A DNA stretch of 64,000 bases from an uncultured Oscillospiraceae bacterium (GCA_934481355.1 CAKSPH010000004.1:1-64000); one strand, 5' to 3'; numbered from the stretch's first letter, positions 16,637 to 25,247 are shown. Numbers and translations: made by a program. Notes: generated by a model from the letters alone, not told the origin.

Positions 16637-17002
16637 TTATGCGTTTAATGTAGCAACCAGTGCGCCGGTCTCTACTGCCTCGCCCTTGGATACGTTGATG
16701 GAAGCAACAACGCCGTCCCTGTCGGATACGATATCGTTCTCCATCTTCATAGCCTCGAGGACTGCGATAACAGTACCGTTGGAAACCTTATCGCCGACCT
16801 TTACCTTAACGTCAACGATGGTACCGTTCATCGGGCAGTTTACCTGTGCGTTGCCCTGTGCGCCTGCGGGAGCGGCAGCCTTCTTTGCGGGAGCAGCCTT
16901 CTTGGGAGCAGGTGCGGCAGCAACGGGAGCTGCGGAGCCGTCAGCCTCGTCAACAGTTACATCGTAAGCATTTCCGTTTACAGTGATGGTGTATCTTTTC
17001 AT
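16637..17002 (-). CDS. Biotin carboxyl carrier protein
   Basis: 121 aa. A short N-terminal beta segment is followed by an Ala/Pro/Lys-rich flexible linker (about 23-50) and a biotinyl domain with the lysine K86 in VLEAMKMEN. The C-terminal half is the usual hammerhead fold. It lies between the two carboxyltransferase genes (16 and 24 nt away) and should carry carboxybiotin between them. GAGAGG lies upstream of the ATG. Confidence 0.93.
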   Translation of the reverse strand: MKRYTITVNGNAYDVTVDEADGSAAPVAAAPAPKKAAPAKKAAAPAGAQGNAQVNCPMNGTIVDVKVKVGDKVSNGTVIAVLEAMKMENDIVSDRDGVVASINVSKGEAVETGALVATLNA

Positions 17003-17026
17003 TTCAAAAACCTCTCTATGTTTTAA

Positions 17027-18352
17027 TTAAAATACGAAATTAACGTGCTTTCTGGTGGGAGCGACAACTCTCTTGCTGGAGCAGAGATCAACCGCTGTCG
17101 CAACAGCCTGCCTGGTGTCCTCAACGGCAACAACGCCGTCGATCATGCCAAGGGAAGCAGCCCTGAACGGAGTGGTGTCTGCCTCGCCGCCCATGAATAC
17201 CTTTAAAGCCTCGGGGCTCATAGGAGCGATAGCTGCGTTCTCCCATGCGTAGGTGATGTCAGCGCTGTCGAACGCCGCATAAGCTGCGCCGAAAGCCTTG
17301 CCTGTGATAAGGTTGATCTTAGTGGTGGTAGCGGAAGCGTAAACCTGAGCCAGCTTAGCCGCGTCGCGCACGGAGCCTGCGAGCTCTGCGCCGCTGGACG
17401 GCTCGAAGCCCTCGGTGTTAACGACTGTAACTACCGGGATAGAGAATACGTCAGCGAGCTGGACGAATCTTGCGATCTTTGCGCAGTCAGCGGCTGTGAG
17501 CTTGGCTGCCCTGTCGGTGGTGACAACTGCAACGGTGCCCCAGTTGATGCTTGCGAAAGCGGTGTAGGCAGCGGTACCGAACTCAGCGCCGAGCTCTACG
17601 ACTGAGCCCTTGTCAGTGAGCGCGGAAACGAGATCAGCGGACTTAAGGTTAGCTGTGACCGCTGCGTCGTTATCTGCGAAATCATCGTTGCCCGCGAGGG
17701 AGATATTGTTTGCAGGAAGGATAGCTGCGAGCTTCTTGGCCTTTGCAACAGCGTCTGCGTCGTCCTTTGCAACGATGTCGGCAACGCCTGACTTAGCTGC
17801 GTTCGCAGCCTTGCCTGCACCCTCGAGCTTGCCGTCGGGTGTGTTGAACGGAGCGTTAAGGAACAGCTCAGCCTTCTCGGTCATGATAGTTACGTCAGCC
17901 ATGGAAGCGATAACTGCCGCCGCGCCTGCACATACGCCGCTGATGACTGCGATCTGCGGAACTACGCCGGAGATGGCCGCGGAAGCCCTGATGATCTCGC
18001 CGTAGTCAGCGAGCACCTCCATGCCCTCGTTTATATCGCCGCCCTTGCTGTCAAAGAAAGCAACGACAGGAGCGCCGTTCTTCGCTGCGAGCTCATAGAT
18101 CTTTCTGATCTTGAGAGCCGCGCTCTTGTCTACTGCGCCGCCCTTTACGGAAACATCCTGGGCATATGCATAAACAGTCGCGCCGTTGATGGTGCCGAAG
18201 CCTGCTGCAACACTGCTCACTGCGCCGTCAGCCGAAAGGAACTTGTCAAGCTCCGTAAAGGTGTCCTCGTCGCAGAGGGCAGTAAGTCTTTTTCTTGCGT
18301 CGCTGTCGGGAACGTTCTGTTCCATCTCAGCTAATGTCTTTGAAAACGCCAT
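17027..18352 (-). CDS. Acyl-CoA carboxyltransferase-type subunit (12S/MmdA-like, divergent)
   Basis: 441 aa, shorter than the ~510 aa of PccB/MmdA. Both crotonase-like halves are present: RLTALCDEDTFTELD and VSVKGGAVDKSAALKIRKI at the front, and SSGAELAGSVRDAAKL and ITGKAFGAAYAAF at the back. The usual DSGGARIQEG loop reads DSKGGDINEG, so the acyl-CoA oxyanion region is altered. It heads an operon with the biotin carrier and the oadA-like gene. The set resembles the 12S-1.3S-5S parts of transcarboxylase, or a decarboxylase whose membrane subunit lies elsewhere. Confidence 0.75.
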   Translation of the reverse strand: MAFSKTLAEMEQNVPDSDARKRLTALCDEDTFTELDKFLSADGAVSSVAAGFGTINGATVYAYAQDVSVKGGAVDKSAALKIRKIYELAAKNGAPVVAFFDSKGGDINEGMEVLADYGEIIRASAAISGVVPQIAVISGVCAGAAAVIASMADVTIMTEKAELFLNAPFNTPDGKLEGAGKAANAAKSGVADIVAKDDADAVAKAKKLAAILPANNISLAGNDDFADNDAAVTANLKSADLVSALTDKGSVVELGAEFGTAAYTAFASINWGTVAVVTTDRAAKLTAADCAKIARFVQLADVFSIPVVTVVNTEGFEPSSGAELAGSVRDAAKLAQVYASATTTKINLITGKAFGAAYAAFDSADITYAWENAAIAPMSPEALKVFMGGEADTTPFRAASLGMIDGVVAVEDTRQAVATAVDLCSSKRVVAPTRKHVNFVF

Positions 18353-18428
18353 TTTTTCTCCTCCATACCTGCTATTGAGATCGGTGCAGACATAGCTTCA
18401 CCGTCTTAATTAAAATTTATCCACAATA

Positions 18429-18457
18429 ATTATACTACATTGAAAAAAAAATAACAA
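18429..18457 (-). promoter_or_regulatory. Promoter of the carboxyltransferase operon
   Basis: Minus strand TTGTTA (18457-18452), 17-bp T-rich spacer, TATAAT (18434-18429). Confidence 0.6.
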
Positions 18458-18581
18458 GCGAAAATCCGATTTTTTTGCATTTTTTATCTTATGCAATAAA
18501 AACAATTCAAATCGCGGTTAATTTTTTGACAATATCCACAAATCAAGGCTGTCAAATTTGGCAATAAACCTTTATCTTACG

Positions 18582-19331
18582 TCACTTTCTGCGCTTATTC
18601 TGCGTTTTTCCCACAGCGGCGCGCAGTGAACGCAGCTCTTCCTTGGTGAGATCGCGGTATTCGCCGGGCTTGAGCATTCCGAGCTTCACGCCGCCTACCG
18701 CGGTCCTGCGAAGCCTGCCTACCTCCAGACCGACAGCCGAACACATACGGCGTATCTGGCGGTTCCTGCCCTCCTTGATGACAAAGCGGAGCACCGTCCT
18801 GTCAGGAGCCTCCGAGAGCACCTCCACCGTACAGGGGAGCGTCTTTACGCCGTCGTCCAGCTCCACGCCGGACATGAGCTGCGAGAGCTGACTCTCATTG
18901 ACCATTCCGTCTATCGTAACGCGGTAGGTCTTGGAAACGTGCCTTGACGGGTGCATGATGTCGTTGGCGAACTCACCGTCGTTCGTGAATATCAGCAGTC
19001 CCTCGGAATTTCTGTCGAGACGTCCCACCGGGTAAACGCGCTCATGCACGTCCGTCAGCAGGTCGGAGGCTATCTTTCTGCCCATCTCGTCAGCCATGGA
19101 CGTAACGTAGCCGCGCGGCTTGTTCAGCATGATGTATCGCTTCTCGGCGCGCTCTGCGGCTATCTCCTCGCCCTCTACCCTGACGAGGTCGTTCATCGGA
19201 TCTGCCTTGTCGCCCAGGGAGCAGGGTCTGCCGTTCACCGTGACAAGTCCCGCCGCGATGAGCTCCTCCGCCTTTCTGCGGGAGCATCTTCCGCTGTCTG
19301 CAATAATTTTCTGGATCCTTACTTTTTCCAT
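18582..19331 (-). CDS. rluB: rRNA pseudouridine synthase, RluB/RsuA family
   Basis: 249 aa from MEKVRIQKIIADSG. The upstream ATG (19346) is rejected because the GAAAGG ribosome binding site overlaps it. An N-terminal S4 RNA-binding domain (RCSRRKAEELIAAGLVTVNG) precedes the catalytic domain with GRLDRNSEGLLIFTNDGE (the Asp is the nucleophile) and KEGRNRQIRRMC. It converts a uridine in rRNA to pseudouridine, most likely in 23S by family. It is last in the scp-ytfJ-dac operon, the order known from many Firmicutes. Confidence 0.93.
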   Translation of the reverse strand: MEKVRIQKIIADSGRCSRRKAEELIAAGLVTVNGRPCSLGDKADPMNDLVRVEGEEIAAERAEKRYIMLNKPRGYVTSMADEMGRKIASDLLTDVHERVYPVGRLDRNSEGLLIFTNDGEFANDIMHPSRHVSKTYRVTIDGMVNESQLSQLMSGVELDDGVKTLPCTVEVLSEAPDRTVLRFVIKEGRNRQIRRMCSAVGLEVGRLRRTAVGGVKLGMLKPGEYRDLTKEELRSLRAAVGKTQNKRRK

Positions 19332-19387
19332 ATTAAACCTTTCCACAGTGCTTCACAGCGCTGAATTATGTACGCCCTCCCGGGCGG

Positions 19388-20515
19388 TTAAACGTATATC
19401 CCTGCCCATTCGAGCAGCCTGCTGAAAAATCCCTGTTCCTCCTGCGGGGCGTCAGCGTTCCCGTCCGCGAACAGCGGAACCCTGCCGACGACCTCCCCGT
19501 CTATCAGGAAAAGCAGCTCGCCGAGCTTGTCGCCGCGCTCAACGCCGCCATAGACGAACTCCGGCAGAAGCACCCTCCGCGTGAGCTTCGTACGCTGCTC
19601 CGGGGTGAGCGCCAGGGTCGTTCTATGCGCGTAAACTCCCACGCTCTGCCCGGTTCCCGCCACTGCGACCTTTTCCGCGCAGGATGTCTCCAGAGGATAC
19701 GCCCGCACCTGCGTGAATCCGTAATCCAGCATTTTGGCATGATCGTTCCAGTCGTCCGGGGCGTTCAGGGTTACCGCAACGAGAGTCGCGCCGTCCCGCT
19801 CCGCCGCCGAAACAAGGCACCGCCGCGCGTTGTCCGTGAATCCGGTCTTTACGCCGATTGCGCCGTCATAGCGTTTCAGCATTTTGTTGGAGTTGTACAG
19901 CGTCCGCTTGTAGGGCGGGTTGCCGAACTCCACGTCAGCCGAAGCGCACCCCACTATCTCCCGGAACGTATCGTCCCGCAGAGCGTAAGCCGCCAGCCTT
20001 GCAAGATCAAAGGCGGTGGTGTAGTGCCCCTCCGCGTCCAGCCCGGAGGGAGTAGCGAAATGCGTGTCGTTCAGTCCGAGTTCCCGGGCGCGGCTGTTCA
20101 TCAGCTTCACGAATGCTGCCATGCTGCCGCTTACGGAAACTGCCGCCGCATTCGCCGCGTCGTTCCCGGAGGGAAGAAGTATCCCGTAAAGCAGGTCGCG
20201 CCGGGAGACCCGGTCGCCCTCCCGCAGTCCCATGGAGGTGCCCTCCACCATTATCGCCAGGGGATCGACGGTGAATTCCCGGTCGAGGTCGCCGGCTTCT
20301 ATCGTGAGAAGCGCGGTCATTATCTTCGTGGTGCTCGCCATGGCGCGTTTTTCGCGGGAATTATGCTCCCACAGCACCGTGCCGGTCTGAGCTTCAATGA
20401 CTATCGCGCTTACCGCCGAAATGTTCTCCGGCGCGGCATAAGCCGGGATTCCCGCAGAAAACGCGGCAAAAATTCCCGCAAGAGCCGCCGCGAGTATTCT
20501 GAGCAGCTTTTTCAT
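19388..20515 (-). CDS. D-alanyl-D-alanine carboxypeptidase (S11 family)
   Basis: 375 aa from MKKLLRILAAAL, with AAGGAG upstream. The signal peptide ends near AYA-AP (about residue 27). Active-site motifs are S61-T-T-K64 (nucleophile Ser and Lys), S116-G-N118 and K223-T-G. A C-terminal beta domain follows the catalytic domain, as in DacF/DacB-type enzymes. It trims the terminal D-Ala from peptidoglycan stem peptides outside the membrane. In sporulating relatives the neighbour of ytfJ is a DacF/DacB-like enzyme, so a sporulation role is possible. Confidence 0.92.
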   Translation of the reverse strand: MKKLLRILAAALAGIFAAFSAGIPAYAAPENISAVSAIVIEAQTGTVLWEHNSREKRAMASTTKIMTALLTIEAGDLDREFTVDPLAIMVEGTSMGLREGDRVSRRDLLYGILLPSGNDAANAAAVSVSGSMAAFVKLMNSRARELGLNDTHFATPSGLDAEGHYTTAFDLARLAAYALRDDTFREIVGCASADVEFGNPPYKRTLYNSNKMLKRYDGAIGVKTGFTDNARRCLVSAAERDGATLVAVTLNAPDDWNDHAKMLDYGFTQVRAYPLETSCAEKVAVAGTGQSVGVYAHRTTLALTPEQRTKLTRRVLLPEFVYGGVERGDKLGELLFLIDGEVVGRVPLFADGNADAPQEEQGFFSRLLEWAGIYV

Positions 20516-20574
20516 GTAATGCACTCCTTTGATGTAATATTTTCCACCATTAGAATGCACAGGAAAAACCGCTT

Positions 20575-20973
20575 TTATTCAGATTCTTCCTCGGATTCCG
20601 GCTCGTCGTCTTTCTTTTTTCCAACGAGGTCCTTTATCTTGCCGATGAGCCCGGGGATAGAATCGATGATGCCCTCCATGGGGCTGGTCTTGCCGCCGAG
20701 CTCCAGCAGCTCAACGTCGCCGTCGTTCTTGATGACGATGAATGCCTGCGGCTTTACCGTAACGCCCGCGCCGGCTCCGCCGGCGAACTTCTCAGCCGCC
20801 TGAGCGGGGAGGTCGCTTCCGCCGGAAGCAAACCCGAAAGACACCTTTGAAACCGGGATTATCGTGGTTCCGTTGGGTGCGGAGATTGGGTCGCCGATAA
20901 TGGTGTTCACGTCCACCATCTCGCGTATTTTCTCCATGGATACGCCTAAAATGCCTTCAATTGAATTTGACAT
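20575..20973 (-). CDS. ytfJ: GerW/YtfJ-family sporulation protein
   Basis: 132 aa from MSNSIEGILGVSMEKIREMVDVNTIIGDPI. The upstream ATG is rejected because AAAGGAG lies across it. The family core TTIIPVSKVSFGFASGGSD and the Gly/Ala-rich GGAGAGVTVKPQAFIVI are present, with an acidic Glu-rich tail. In Bacillus the homologue (GerW) is needed for normal spore germination. Its position between DUF2953 and the carboxypeptidase matches the conserved Firmicutes order. Confidence 0.9.
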   Translation of the reverse strand: MSNSIEGILGVSMEKIREMVDVNTIIGDPISAPNGTTIIPVSKVSFGFASGGSDLPAQAAEKFAGGAGAGVTVKPQAFIVIKNDGDVELLELGGKTSPMEGIIDSIPGLIGKIKDLVGKKKDDEPESEEESE

Positions 20974-20999
20974 GATATTAGCTCCTTTCAAGCATATTG

Positions 21000-21764
21000 T
21001 TACTTTCTTAACTTACCGACTGCCGCCGCTGCGTCCCCGCGCGCAAGGTAGTTCTTCACTGCCCTGCCAGCCAGCCAGAAAAGGAACGCCAGCGCCGCGA
21101 TGACCGTCAGCTTCGCTGTGAAGCTGCACTCCGCGCGGGTCTCCTCGCTCAGGAAATCGCAGGTTATATAATAGTCCGGCTTTTTCAGCGTGAAGTTCCC
21201 GTCAAGGAACGCCACCGCCGAGCCTGCCGCTATGTTCACTTCGCCGAATCTTATCGCCGCCTTTGCCGCGTCCTCGCCGCCGACAACGATATACAGCCTG
21301 AAATCGTATATTCTGGTAGCTTTCAGCAACCGCTTCAGCGGCTTGCTGAGGCTGTCCCACACCAGCTTTACCAGCGCGCGGATATCCTTTAATGTCAGCT
21401 TATCCGCGGAATCCTTCGGGGAGCCTTTCGGCTTCTTCGCTTTCTTTCCCGGGGATTTTTCCGGATCAGGAGCGCTTTTCGGCTCCGGGGAGCTCTTTTT
21501 CTCTTCGGCGCCGCCTGTCCTGACGTCAGTAGTTTCCCCGGACAGCTTCTCCTCGTCCACCGCCGCGGATTTCACGTCCTTTTCGGCTTTTTTGTCCCGG
21601 CGCTTCATCTTCCTGGTTTTCGCAGGAATCTGCACCAGATTCAAGAAGAGCCAGTTTATTTTAAGCCGCAGCCCGTCCGAATATTCAAACCGCACCGTGA
21701 CCGAGGTCATCAGCAGAATAAGTATGGCCGCGACTATCGCCCCGGCAATTATCCAGCCAGACAC
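21000..21764 (-). CDS. DUF2953 membrane protein (YtfI-like)
   Basis: 254 aa starting at GTG (21764), preceded by GGAGGTGA. One N-terminal membrane helix (about 3-22) is followed by a beta segment (RFEYSDGLRLKINWLFLNL), a ~60-residue Lys/Ser/Glu/Pro-rich insertion, and the conserved block ATRIYDFRLYIVVGGEDAAK. A second hydrophobic stretch lies near the end (AALAFLFWLA). The family is found beside ytfJ in sporeformers; its function is unknown. Confidence 0.8.
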   Translation of the reverse strand: MSGWIIAGAIVAAILILLMTSVTVRFEYSDGLRLKINWLFLNLVQIPAKTRKMKRRDKKAEKDVKSAAVDEEKLSGETTDVRTGGAEEKKSSPEPKSAPDPEKSPGKKAKKPKGSPKDSADKLTLKDIRALVKLVWDSLSKPLKRLLKATRIYDFRLYIVVGGEDAAKAAIRFGEVNIAAGSAVAFLDGNFTLKKPDYYITCDFLSEETRAECSFTAKLTVIAALAFLFWLAGRAVKNYLARGDAAAAVGKLRK

Positions 21765-21780
21765 AGCCTCACCTCCGCCG

Positions 21781-22344
21781 TCAGTCCCCGCTGAGATTCA
21801 TCTCGTCAAGTTCGTCAAAATCCATCTGGTCGGTGCTGTCCGGTATTGCGGGAAGCCCGCCGATATCGGTCATCCCGAAGCACCGCAGGAAGTTCTCCGT
21901 AGTCTTGTAGGCTATCGGGCGTCCCGGCAGGTCGAGTCTGCCGTATTCCTCCAGCAGGTCGCGCTCCACCAGGTTGTTCACAACGCTGGAGCTGTCGACC
22001 CCGCGTACCTGCTCCACGAAGCTCTTTGTTACCGGCTGATTGTATGCCACCACCGCCAGCACTTCCATCGCCGCCTGTGACAGCGGGACCTGCCTGCGGT
22101 TTTCCAGCGCGGTCTTTATGTAGGGCGCGAATTCCGGCTGGGTCATCATCTGATAGCTGTCCCCCAGACGATTTATCCTGAACGCGCTGCCGTTTTCAAC
22201 GTACCGGTCGTTCAGGCGGTCTATCATTTTCAGCACCGTGCCCTTTTCTATCTCGCAGGCGGCGGAAAGCTTCTCCGCGTCGACAGGTTCGCCGCAGGCA
22301 AACAGTACGGCTTCTATCGCCGCCATTCCATCGCTGAATTTCAC
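21781..22344 (-). CDS. scpB: Segregation and condensation protein B
   Basis: 187 aa. The GTG start at 22344 overlaps the scpA stop by 4 nt and is preceded by GGAGGG. Two winged-helix domains are visible: AAIEAVLFACGEPVDAEKL at the start, and EVLAVVAYNQPVTKSFVEQVRGVDSS with LEEYGRLDLPGRPIAYKTTENFL after. ScpB dimers bind ScpA and SMC in the chromosome-condensing complex. The C-terminal tail is acidic. Confidence 0.95.
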   Translation of the reverse strand: MKFSDGMAAIEAVLFACGEPVDAEKLSAACEIEKGTVLKMIDRLNDRYVENGSAFRINRLGDSYQMMTQPEFAPYIKTALENRRQVPLSQAAMEVLAVVAYNQPVTKSFVEQVRGVDSSSVVNNLVERDLLEEYGRLDLPGRPIAYKTTENFLRCFGMTDIGGLPAIPDSTDQMDFDELDEMNLSGD

Positions 22345-23072
22345 TGCTCTGCCCCCTCCGTTTCCTTTGGAATATCGTCTGCCCGGGTCCTCAGCCGCAC
22401 GCTTGCGCCGTCCTCGGAGATGAAAATGCGCCCCTCCCTGGAAAGCTCCAGTATGGCAAGGAATGTCGCCACCGTGCGCGACCTCGGCTGACCCTTGTAC
22501 AGCTCGTCCATCTTCACCGTGCCGTTTTTCCGGAGGCTTTTCAGCACCGCAACTATCCCGGTGAACACCGTGACGTAGCTCTTCGCAACTATCGGCTTTA
22601 TCGACCTCGGGCGGTAGCTCGCCTTCCGGCGCACGCGCTCGTTCAGCGCGCTGTACGCCATCATGAGCTCCTCTGGCTGGTGTGTCTTGTGGTAAGCCCT
22701 GTCGAATTCTATCTCCATCGGCTCCCTGACGAACACCACGTCGCCGAGATAGCGCTTTTTCAGGCGCTCCGCCATGGTCTTGCAGAGGGCGTATTCTATC
22801 AGCGCGCCCTGAAGCTCGCGCTTCATCTGCTCGGCTTCCTCCCTGGGCAGAAGCGCCGCGGACTTTATCATGATGAGCCGCGCTGCCATTTCAAGGAAGT
22901 CCGAGGTTATCTCCAGGTCAGCCTCGGACATTCGGTCGAGGTAAAGCATGAACTGGTCGAGCAGAACGCTTATCTCAATGTCCTGAATGTTAAGCTTGTG
23001 CTTCTGGATAAGCGAGAGCATAAGCTCCAGCGGACCCTCGAAGATCTCCAGCTTAAAGTTAAGTTCTTCCAT
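22341..23072 (-). CDS. scpA: Segregation and condensation protein A (kleisin)
   Basis: 243 aa. The N-terminal SMC-neck-binding part contains FEGPLELMLSLIQKHKLNIQDIEISVLLDQF and the typical ITSDFLEMAARLIMIKSAALLP. The C-terminal winged helix (AVLKSLRKNGTVKMDELY...TFLAILELSREGRIF) contacts the SMC head. It overlaps the upstream M50-like gene by one base (TGATG) and scpB by four, indicating translational coupling. Confidence 0.95.
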   Translation of the reverse strand: MEELNFKLEIFEGPLELMLSLIQKHKLNIQDIEISVLLDQFMLYLDRMSEADLEITSDFLEMAARLIMIKSAALLPREEAEQMKRELQGALIEYALCKTMAERLKKRYLGDVVFVREPMEIEFDRAYHKTHQPEELMMAYSALNERVRRKASYRPRSIKPIVAKSYVTVFTGIVAVLKSLRKNGTVKMDELYKGQPRSRTVATFLAILELSREGRIFISEDGASVRLRTRADDIPKETEGAEQ

Positions 23073-23785
23073 CAGATCGTGGCAGGAATAAAGAACGAAG
23101 CCTTGTCAAGCAGCCAGATTATACCGTTGGTTGCAGCGCTGAGCGGGATGTCCAGCACGCCTATTATAAGCAGCCCGAAGAACACCCAGTAGAGTATCTG
23201 CTGGTTTTTCTGCATGAAGTAGACCGCCTTTCCCGGCAGGAAATAAGCGAGCACGTTGAATCCGTCAAGCGGAGGGATAGGCACAAGGTTGAGCACCGCC
23301 AGAAATACGCTTATCTGGATAGTATAAAGCAGACCAATGCCGGCGTACATGGCGGTGATATTGTTTACACCCGCGCTCAGCATTACTATTTTATATATAA
23401 TAGTAAGGACGTAAGCAAGCAGGATATTCGTCACCGGTCCCGCCAGGGATATCAGCACGACAGCCTTTTTCTGCGAGACTTTCGTGCACCTGCGGATATC
23501 TATGGGCATGGGCTTAGTCCAGCCGATGCGGCAGACCAGCATTGCCAGCGCACCGATAAGGTCAAGGTGGACTATCGGGTTCAGCGTGAGCATTCCGGAG
23601 CGCTCCGGGGTATCGTCGCCGAGGAGCTTCGCCACAAGTCCGCGCCCGCAGTTCCTCAGCGGGAATATAACGAACAGTATAATCAACACGGAAAACAACG
23701 AAATAACAACGTTTATAATATCCCAGTTTGTGCGGTTGCTCTTGAATATGAGCTGTATTATCTCAATCAAAGGTCCCTTGAACAC
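23072..23785 (-). CDS. M50-like membrane protein lacking the HExxH zinc motif
   Basis: 237 aa. A GTG start (23785) is chosen because AAAGGAG lies 8 nt before it; the longer ATG form runs through that site. It matches the site-2-protease-like M50 family: GLVAKLLGDDTPERSGMLTLNPIVHLDLIGAL follows the first helix, and the second active-site motif LNLVPIPPLDGFNVL keeps its Asp. Where relatives have F-HE-x-x-H, this protein reads PLRNCGRG, so both zinc-binding His and the catalytic Glu are missing. It is probably an inactive membrane scaffold or binding protein. About five or six helices. It heads the scp operon. Confidence 0.8.
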   Translation of the reverse strand: MFKGPLIEIIQLIFKSNRTNWDIINVVISLFSVLIILFVIFPLRNCGRGLVAKLLGDDTPERSGMLTLNPIVHLDLIGALAMLVCRIGWTKPMPIDIRRCTKVSQKKAVVLISLAGPVTNILLAYVLTIIYKIVMLSAGVNNITAMYAGIGLLYTIQISVFLAVLNLVPIPPLDGFNVLAYFLPGKAVYFMQKNQQILYWVFFGLLIIGVLDIPLSAATNGIIWLLDKASFFIPATI

Positions 23786-23833
23786 TTGCTTATCTCCTTT
23801 ATTGTCAGTGATCCATAGAAATATACATTTTAT

Positions 23834-23862
23834 ATTATACCGCAATCCGGGACTTTTTTCAA
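23834..23862 (-). promoter_or_regulatory. Sigma-A promoter of the M50-scp-ytfJ operon
   Basis: Minus strand TTGAAA (23862-23857), 17-bp spacer, TATAAT (23839-23834). Confidence 0.75.
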
Positions 23863-23913
23863 GTAGCAGGACGAAAATAATTGCGCATTTCCACGAAATC
23901 CCTCATAAATGCG

Positions 23914-23938
23914 AAAAAGCTCCCGGTATTCCGGGAGC
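23914..23938 (-). terminator. Terminator of the 113-aa lipoprotein gene
   Basis: Minus-strand GCTCCCGG/CCGGGAGC stem with a 4-nt loop, then TTTTT. Confidence 0.9.
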
Positions 23939-23945
23939 CTGCAAT

Positions 23946-24287
23946 TCAGCTTCTGGTGAAGATATACTTCACATCTGCGCCGTCAGGAGCCTTGACGGTA
24001 TAGTACGCCGTGCCGTCCTCGCTGTAAAAGAAGGTTATCAGCACCTTTCCGTCCGTGCCGCGGACGTTTATCCCATCAGAATTGCGCTCGTATTTCAGCG
24101 GCTCGCCGGTAACTCCGCCGGAGGACTGCGTGAAGCTCTCGTCCGTTATCGTGATGGTAATGGGCTCTCCGCCATCGGGAGTGCAGCTCCATGTCCCTAT
24201 GAGCTTCTCCATATCTATCGAACGGCTGCACGCGGTACACAGCAGCGTCACTGCCGCAAGCATGGTCGCAATAATCATCTTTTTCAT
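23946..24287 (-). CDS. Small lipoprotein with a single GTW-type domain
   Basis: 113 aa from MKKMIIATMLAAVTLLCTAC, where the lipobox CTAC gives lipid anchorage. AGGAGA precedes the ATG. The mature part begins ...LIGTWSCTPDGGEPITITITD, a beta-rich lipocalin-like fold resembling the repeats of the 405-aa lipoprotein encoded at 25248. Its own consensus promoter and terminator make it a single-gene unit. Function unknown; a surface or ligand-binding role is a guess. Confidence 0.75.
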   Translation of the reverse strand: MKKMIIATMLAAVTLLCTACSRSIDMEKLIGTWSCTPDGGEPITITITDESFTQSSGGVTGEPLKYERNSDGINVRGTDGKVLITFFYSEDGTAYYTVKAPDGADVKYIFTRS

Positions 24288-24320
24288 ATTAAATCTCCTG
24301 TCCAGTAGTGTCCGGAGAAT

Positions 24321-24349
24321 ATTGTACCACATTTGAGCACGGTTGTCAA
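24321..24349 (-). promoter_or_regulatory. Consensus promoter of the 113-aa lipoprotein
   Basis: Minus strand TTGACA (24349-24344), 17-bp spacer, TACAAT (24326-24321). Confidence 0.85.
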
Positions 24350-24362
24350 CTGAAATACAAAT

Positions 24363-24388
24363 ACCCGGACAGAATGAACCGTCCGGGC
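24363..24388 (-). terminator. Terminator of the 213-aa lipoprotein gene
   Basis: Minus-strand CCCGGAC/GTCCGGG stem followed by TATTTGTATTT, an imperfect U-tract. Confidence 0.65.
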
Positions 24389-24411
24389 AGATATATTCAT
24401 TCCGGCTGAAA

Positions 24412-25053
24412 TTACTCAGCAGCCTCAGCGGTAGCGGCAGCCTGTGCGGTTGCGGGAGCAGCCTCAGCAGTTGCAGCGTCGTCTGTATTTCTGATGAATA
24501 CATACTTGTAGGTAACATCGCCAAGGGATACGCCATAAGCGAAGATATCGTTCTCTGCGTCATAGGCAACGGGGAGCTCTAAGCCGCCCATGTCAACGGA
24601 GAGACCGTCTGCGGTTACGGAATAAGGATATGTTGCAGAAGCGCCTGCCGCCATGCTGGAATAACCGTTCTCGTCGATGGTTACATAGATCATGCTGGAC
24701 TCAGCGTCAGAGCCAACGGACTCAGCGAAAGTAGCAACGTCCATCGTATCAGTGCCGTTGTTTACCGCGCCGAGGATCCAGTTGCCGTACATTGCGGATG
24801 CGTCGAATGCGGGAGCCTCAGCGGTAGCGGCAGCCTCAGCTGTGGGAGCTGCTGCGTTATCATCCGCGTTGGAAGCGTCAGCGGTAGAAGCTGCGTCAGC
24901 GGTGGAAGCTGCCTCTGCGGTAGAAGCGTTGCTCTCTGCTGCGGAGCTGCTGTCAGCCACGCTGGAAGAAGATGTGTTGTTATTGCTGCAGCCTGCGAAA
25001 GACAGAACTGCTGCGGCAGCTACGACTGCTGCAAGAATCTTTGTGATTTTCAT
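24412..25053 (-). CDS. Lipoprotein with Ala/Thr/Glu-rich tails and a YGNW domain
   Basis: 213 aa. The signal peptide MKITKILAAVVAAAAVLSFAGC has a FAGC lipobox. A low-complexity linker of about 60 residues (TAEAAST, ADAAST repeats) precedes a beta-rich domain starting MYGNWILGAVNNGTDTM. A second TAEAA-type tail closes the protein. The YGNW start and the closing TYKYVFIR parallel the neighbouring lipoproteins (GTW...VKYIFTR), so the three look paralogous. Function unknown. It is monocistronic with a perfect promoter. Confidence 0.75.
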   Translation of the reverse strand: MKITKILAAVVAAAAVLSFAGCSNNNTSSSSVADSSSAAESNASTAEAASTADAASTADASNADDNAAAPTAEAAATAEAPAFDASAMYGNWILGAVNNGTDTMDVATFAESVGSDAESSMIYVTIDENGYSSMAAGASATYPYSVTADGLSVDMGGLELPVAYDAENDIFAYGVSLGDVTYKYVFIRNTDDAATAEAAPATAQAAATAEAAE

Positions 25054-25119
25054 AGATGTGTTTCTCCTTGAATACGTTTCTTTCTGTAAGTATTTGCCAT
25101 ATATCTTTATGACATAGCG

Positions 25120-25148
25120 ATTATATCACAAGCGCATTAGTTTGTCAA
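25120..25148 (-). promoter_or_regulatory. Perfect consensus promoter of the 213-aa lipoprotein
   Basis: Minus strand TTGACA (25148-25143), 17-bp spacer, TATAAT (25125-25120). Confidence 0.9.
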
Positions 25149-25247
25149 CAAGACTAAAACATCTTTGGATATTATACCAAAAGTTTTATACCTCTATAAA
25201 AAACAATGTACAGATTGACGCATTTATGAAACACAACTGTCGTCTAT

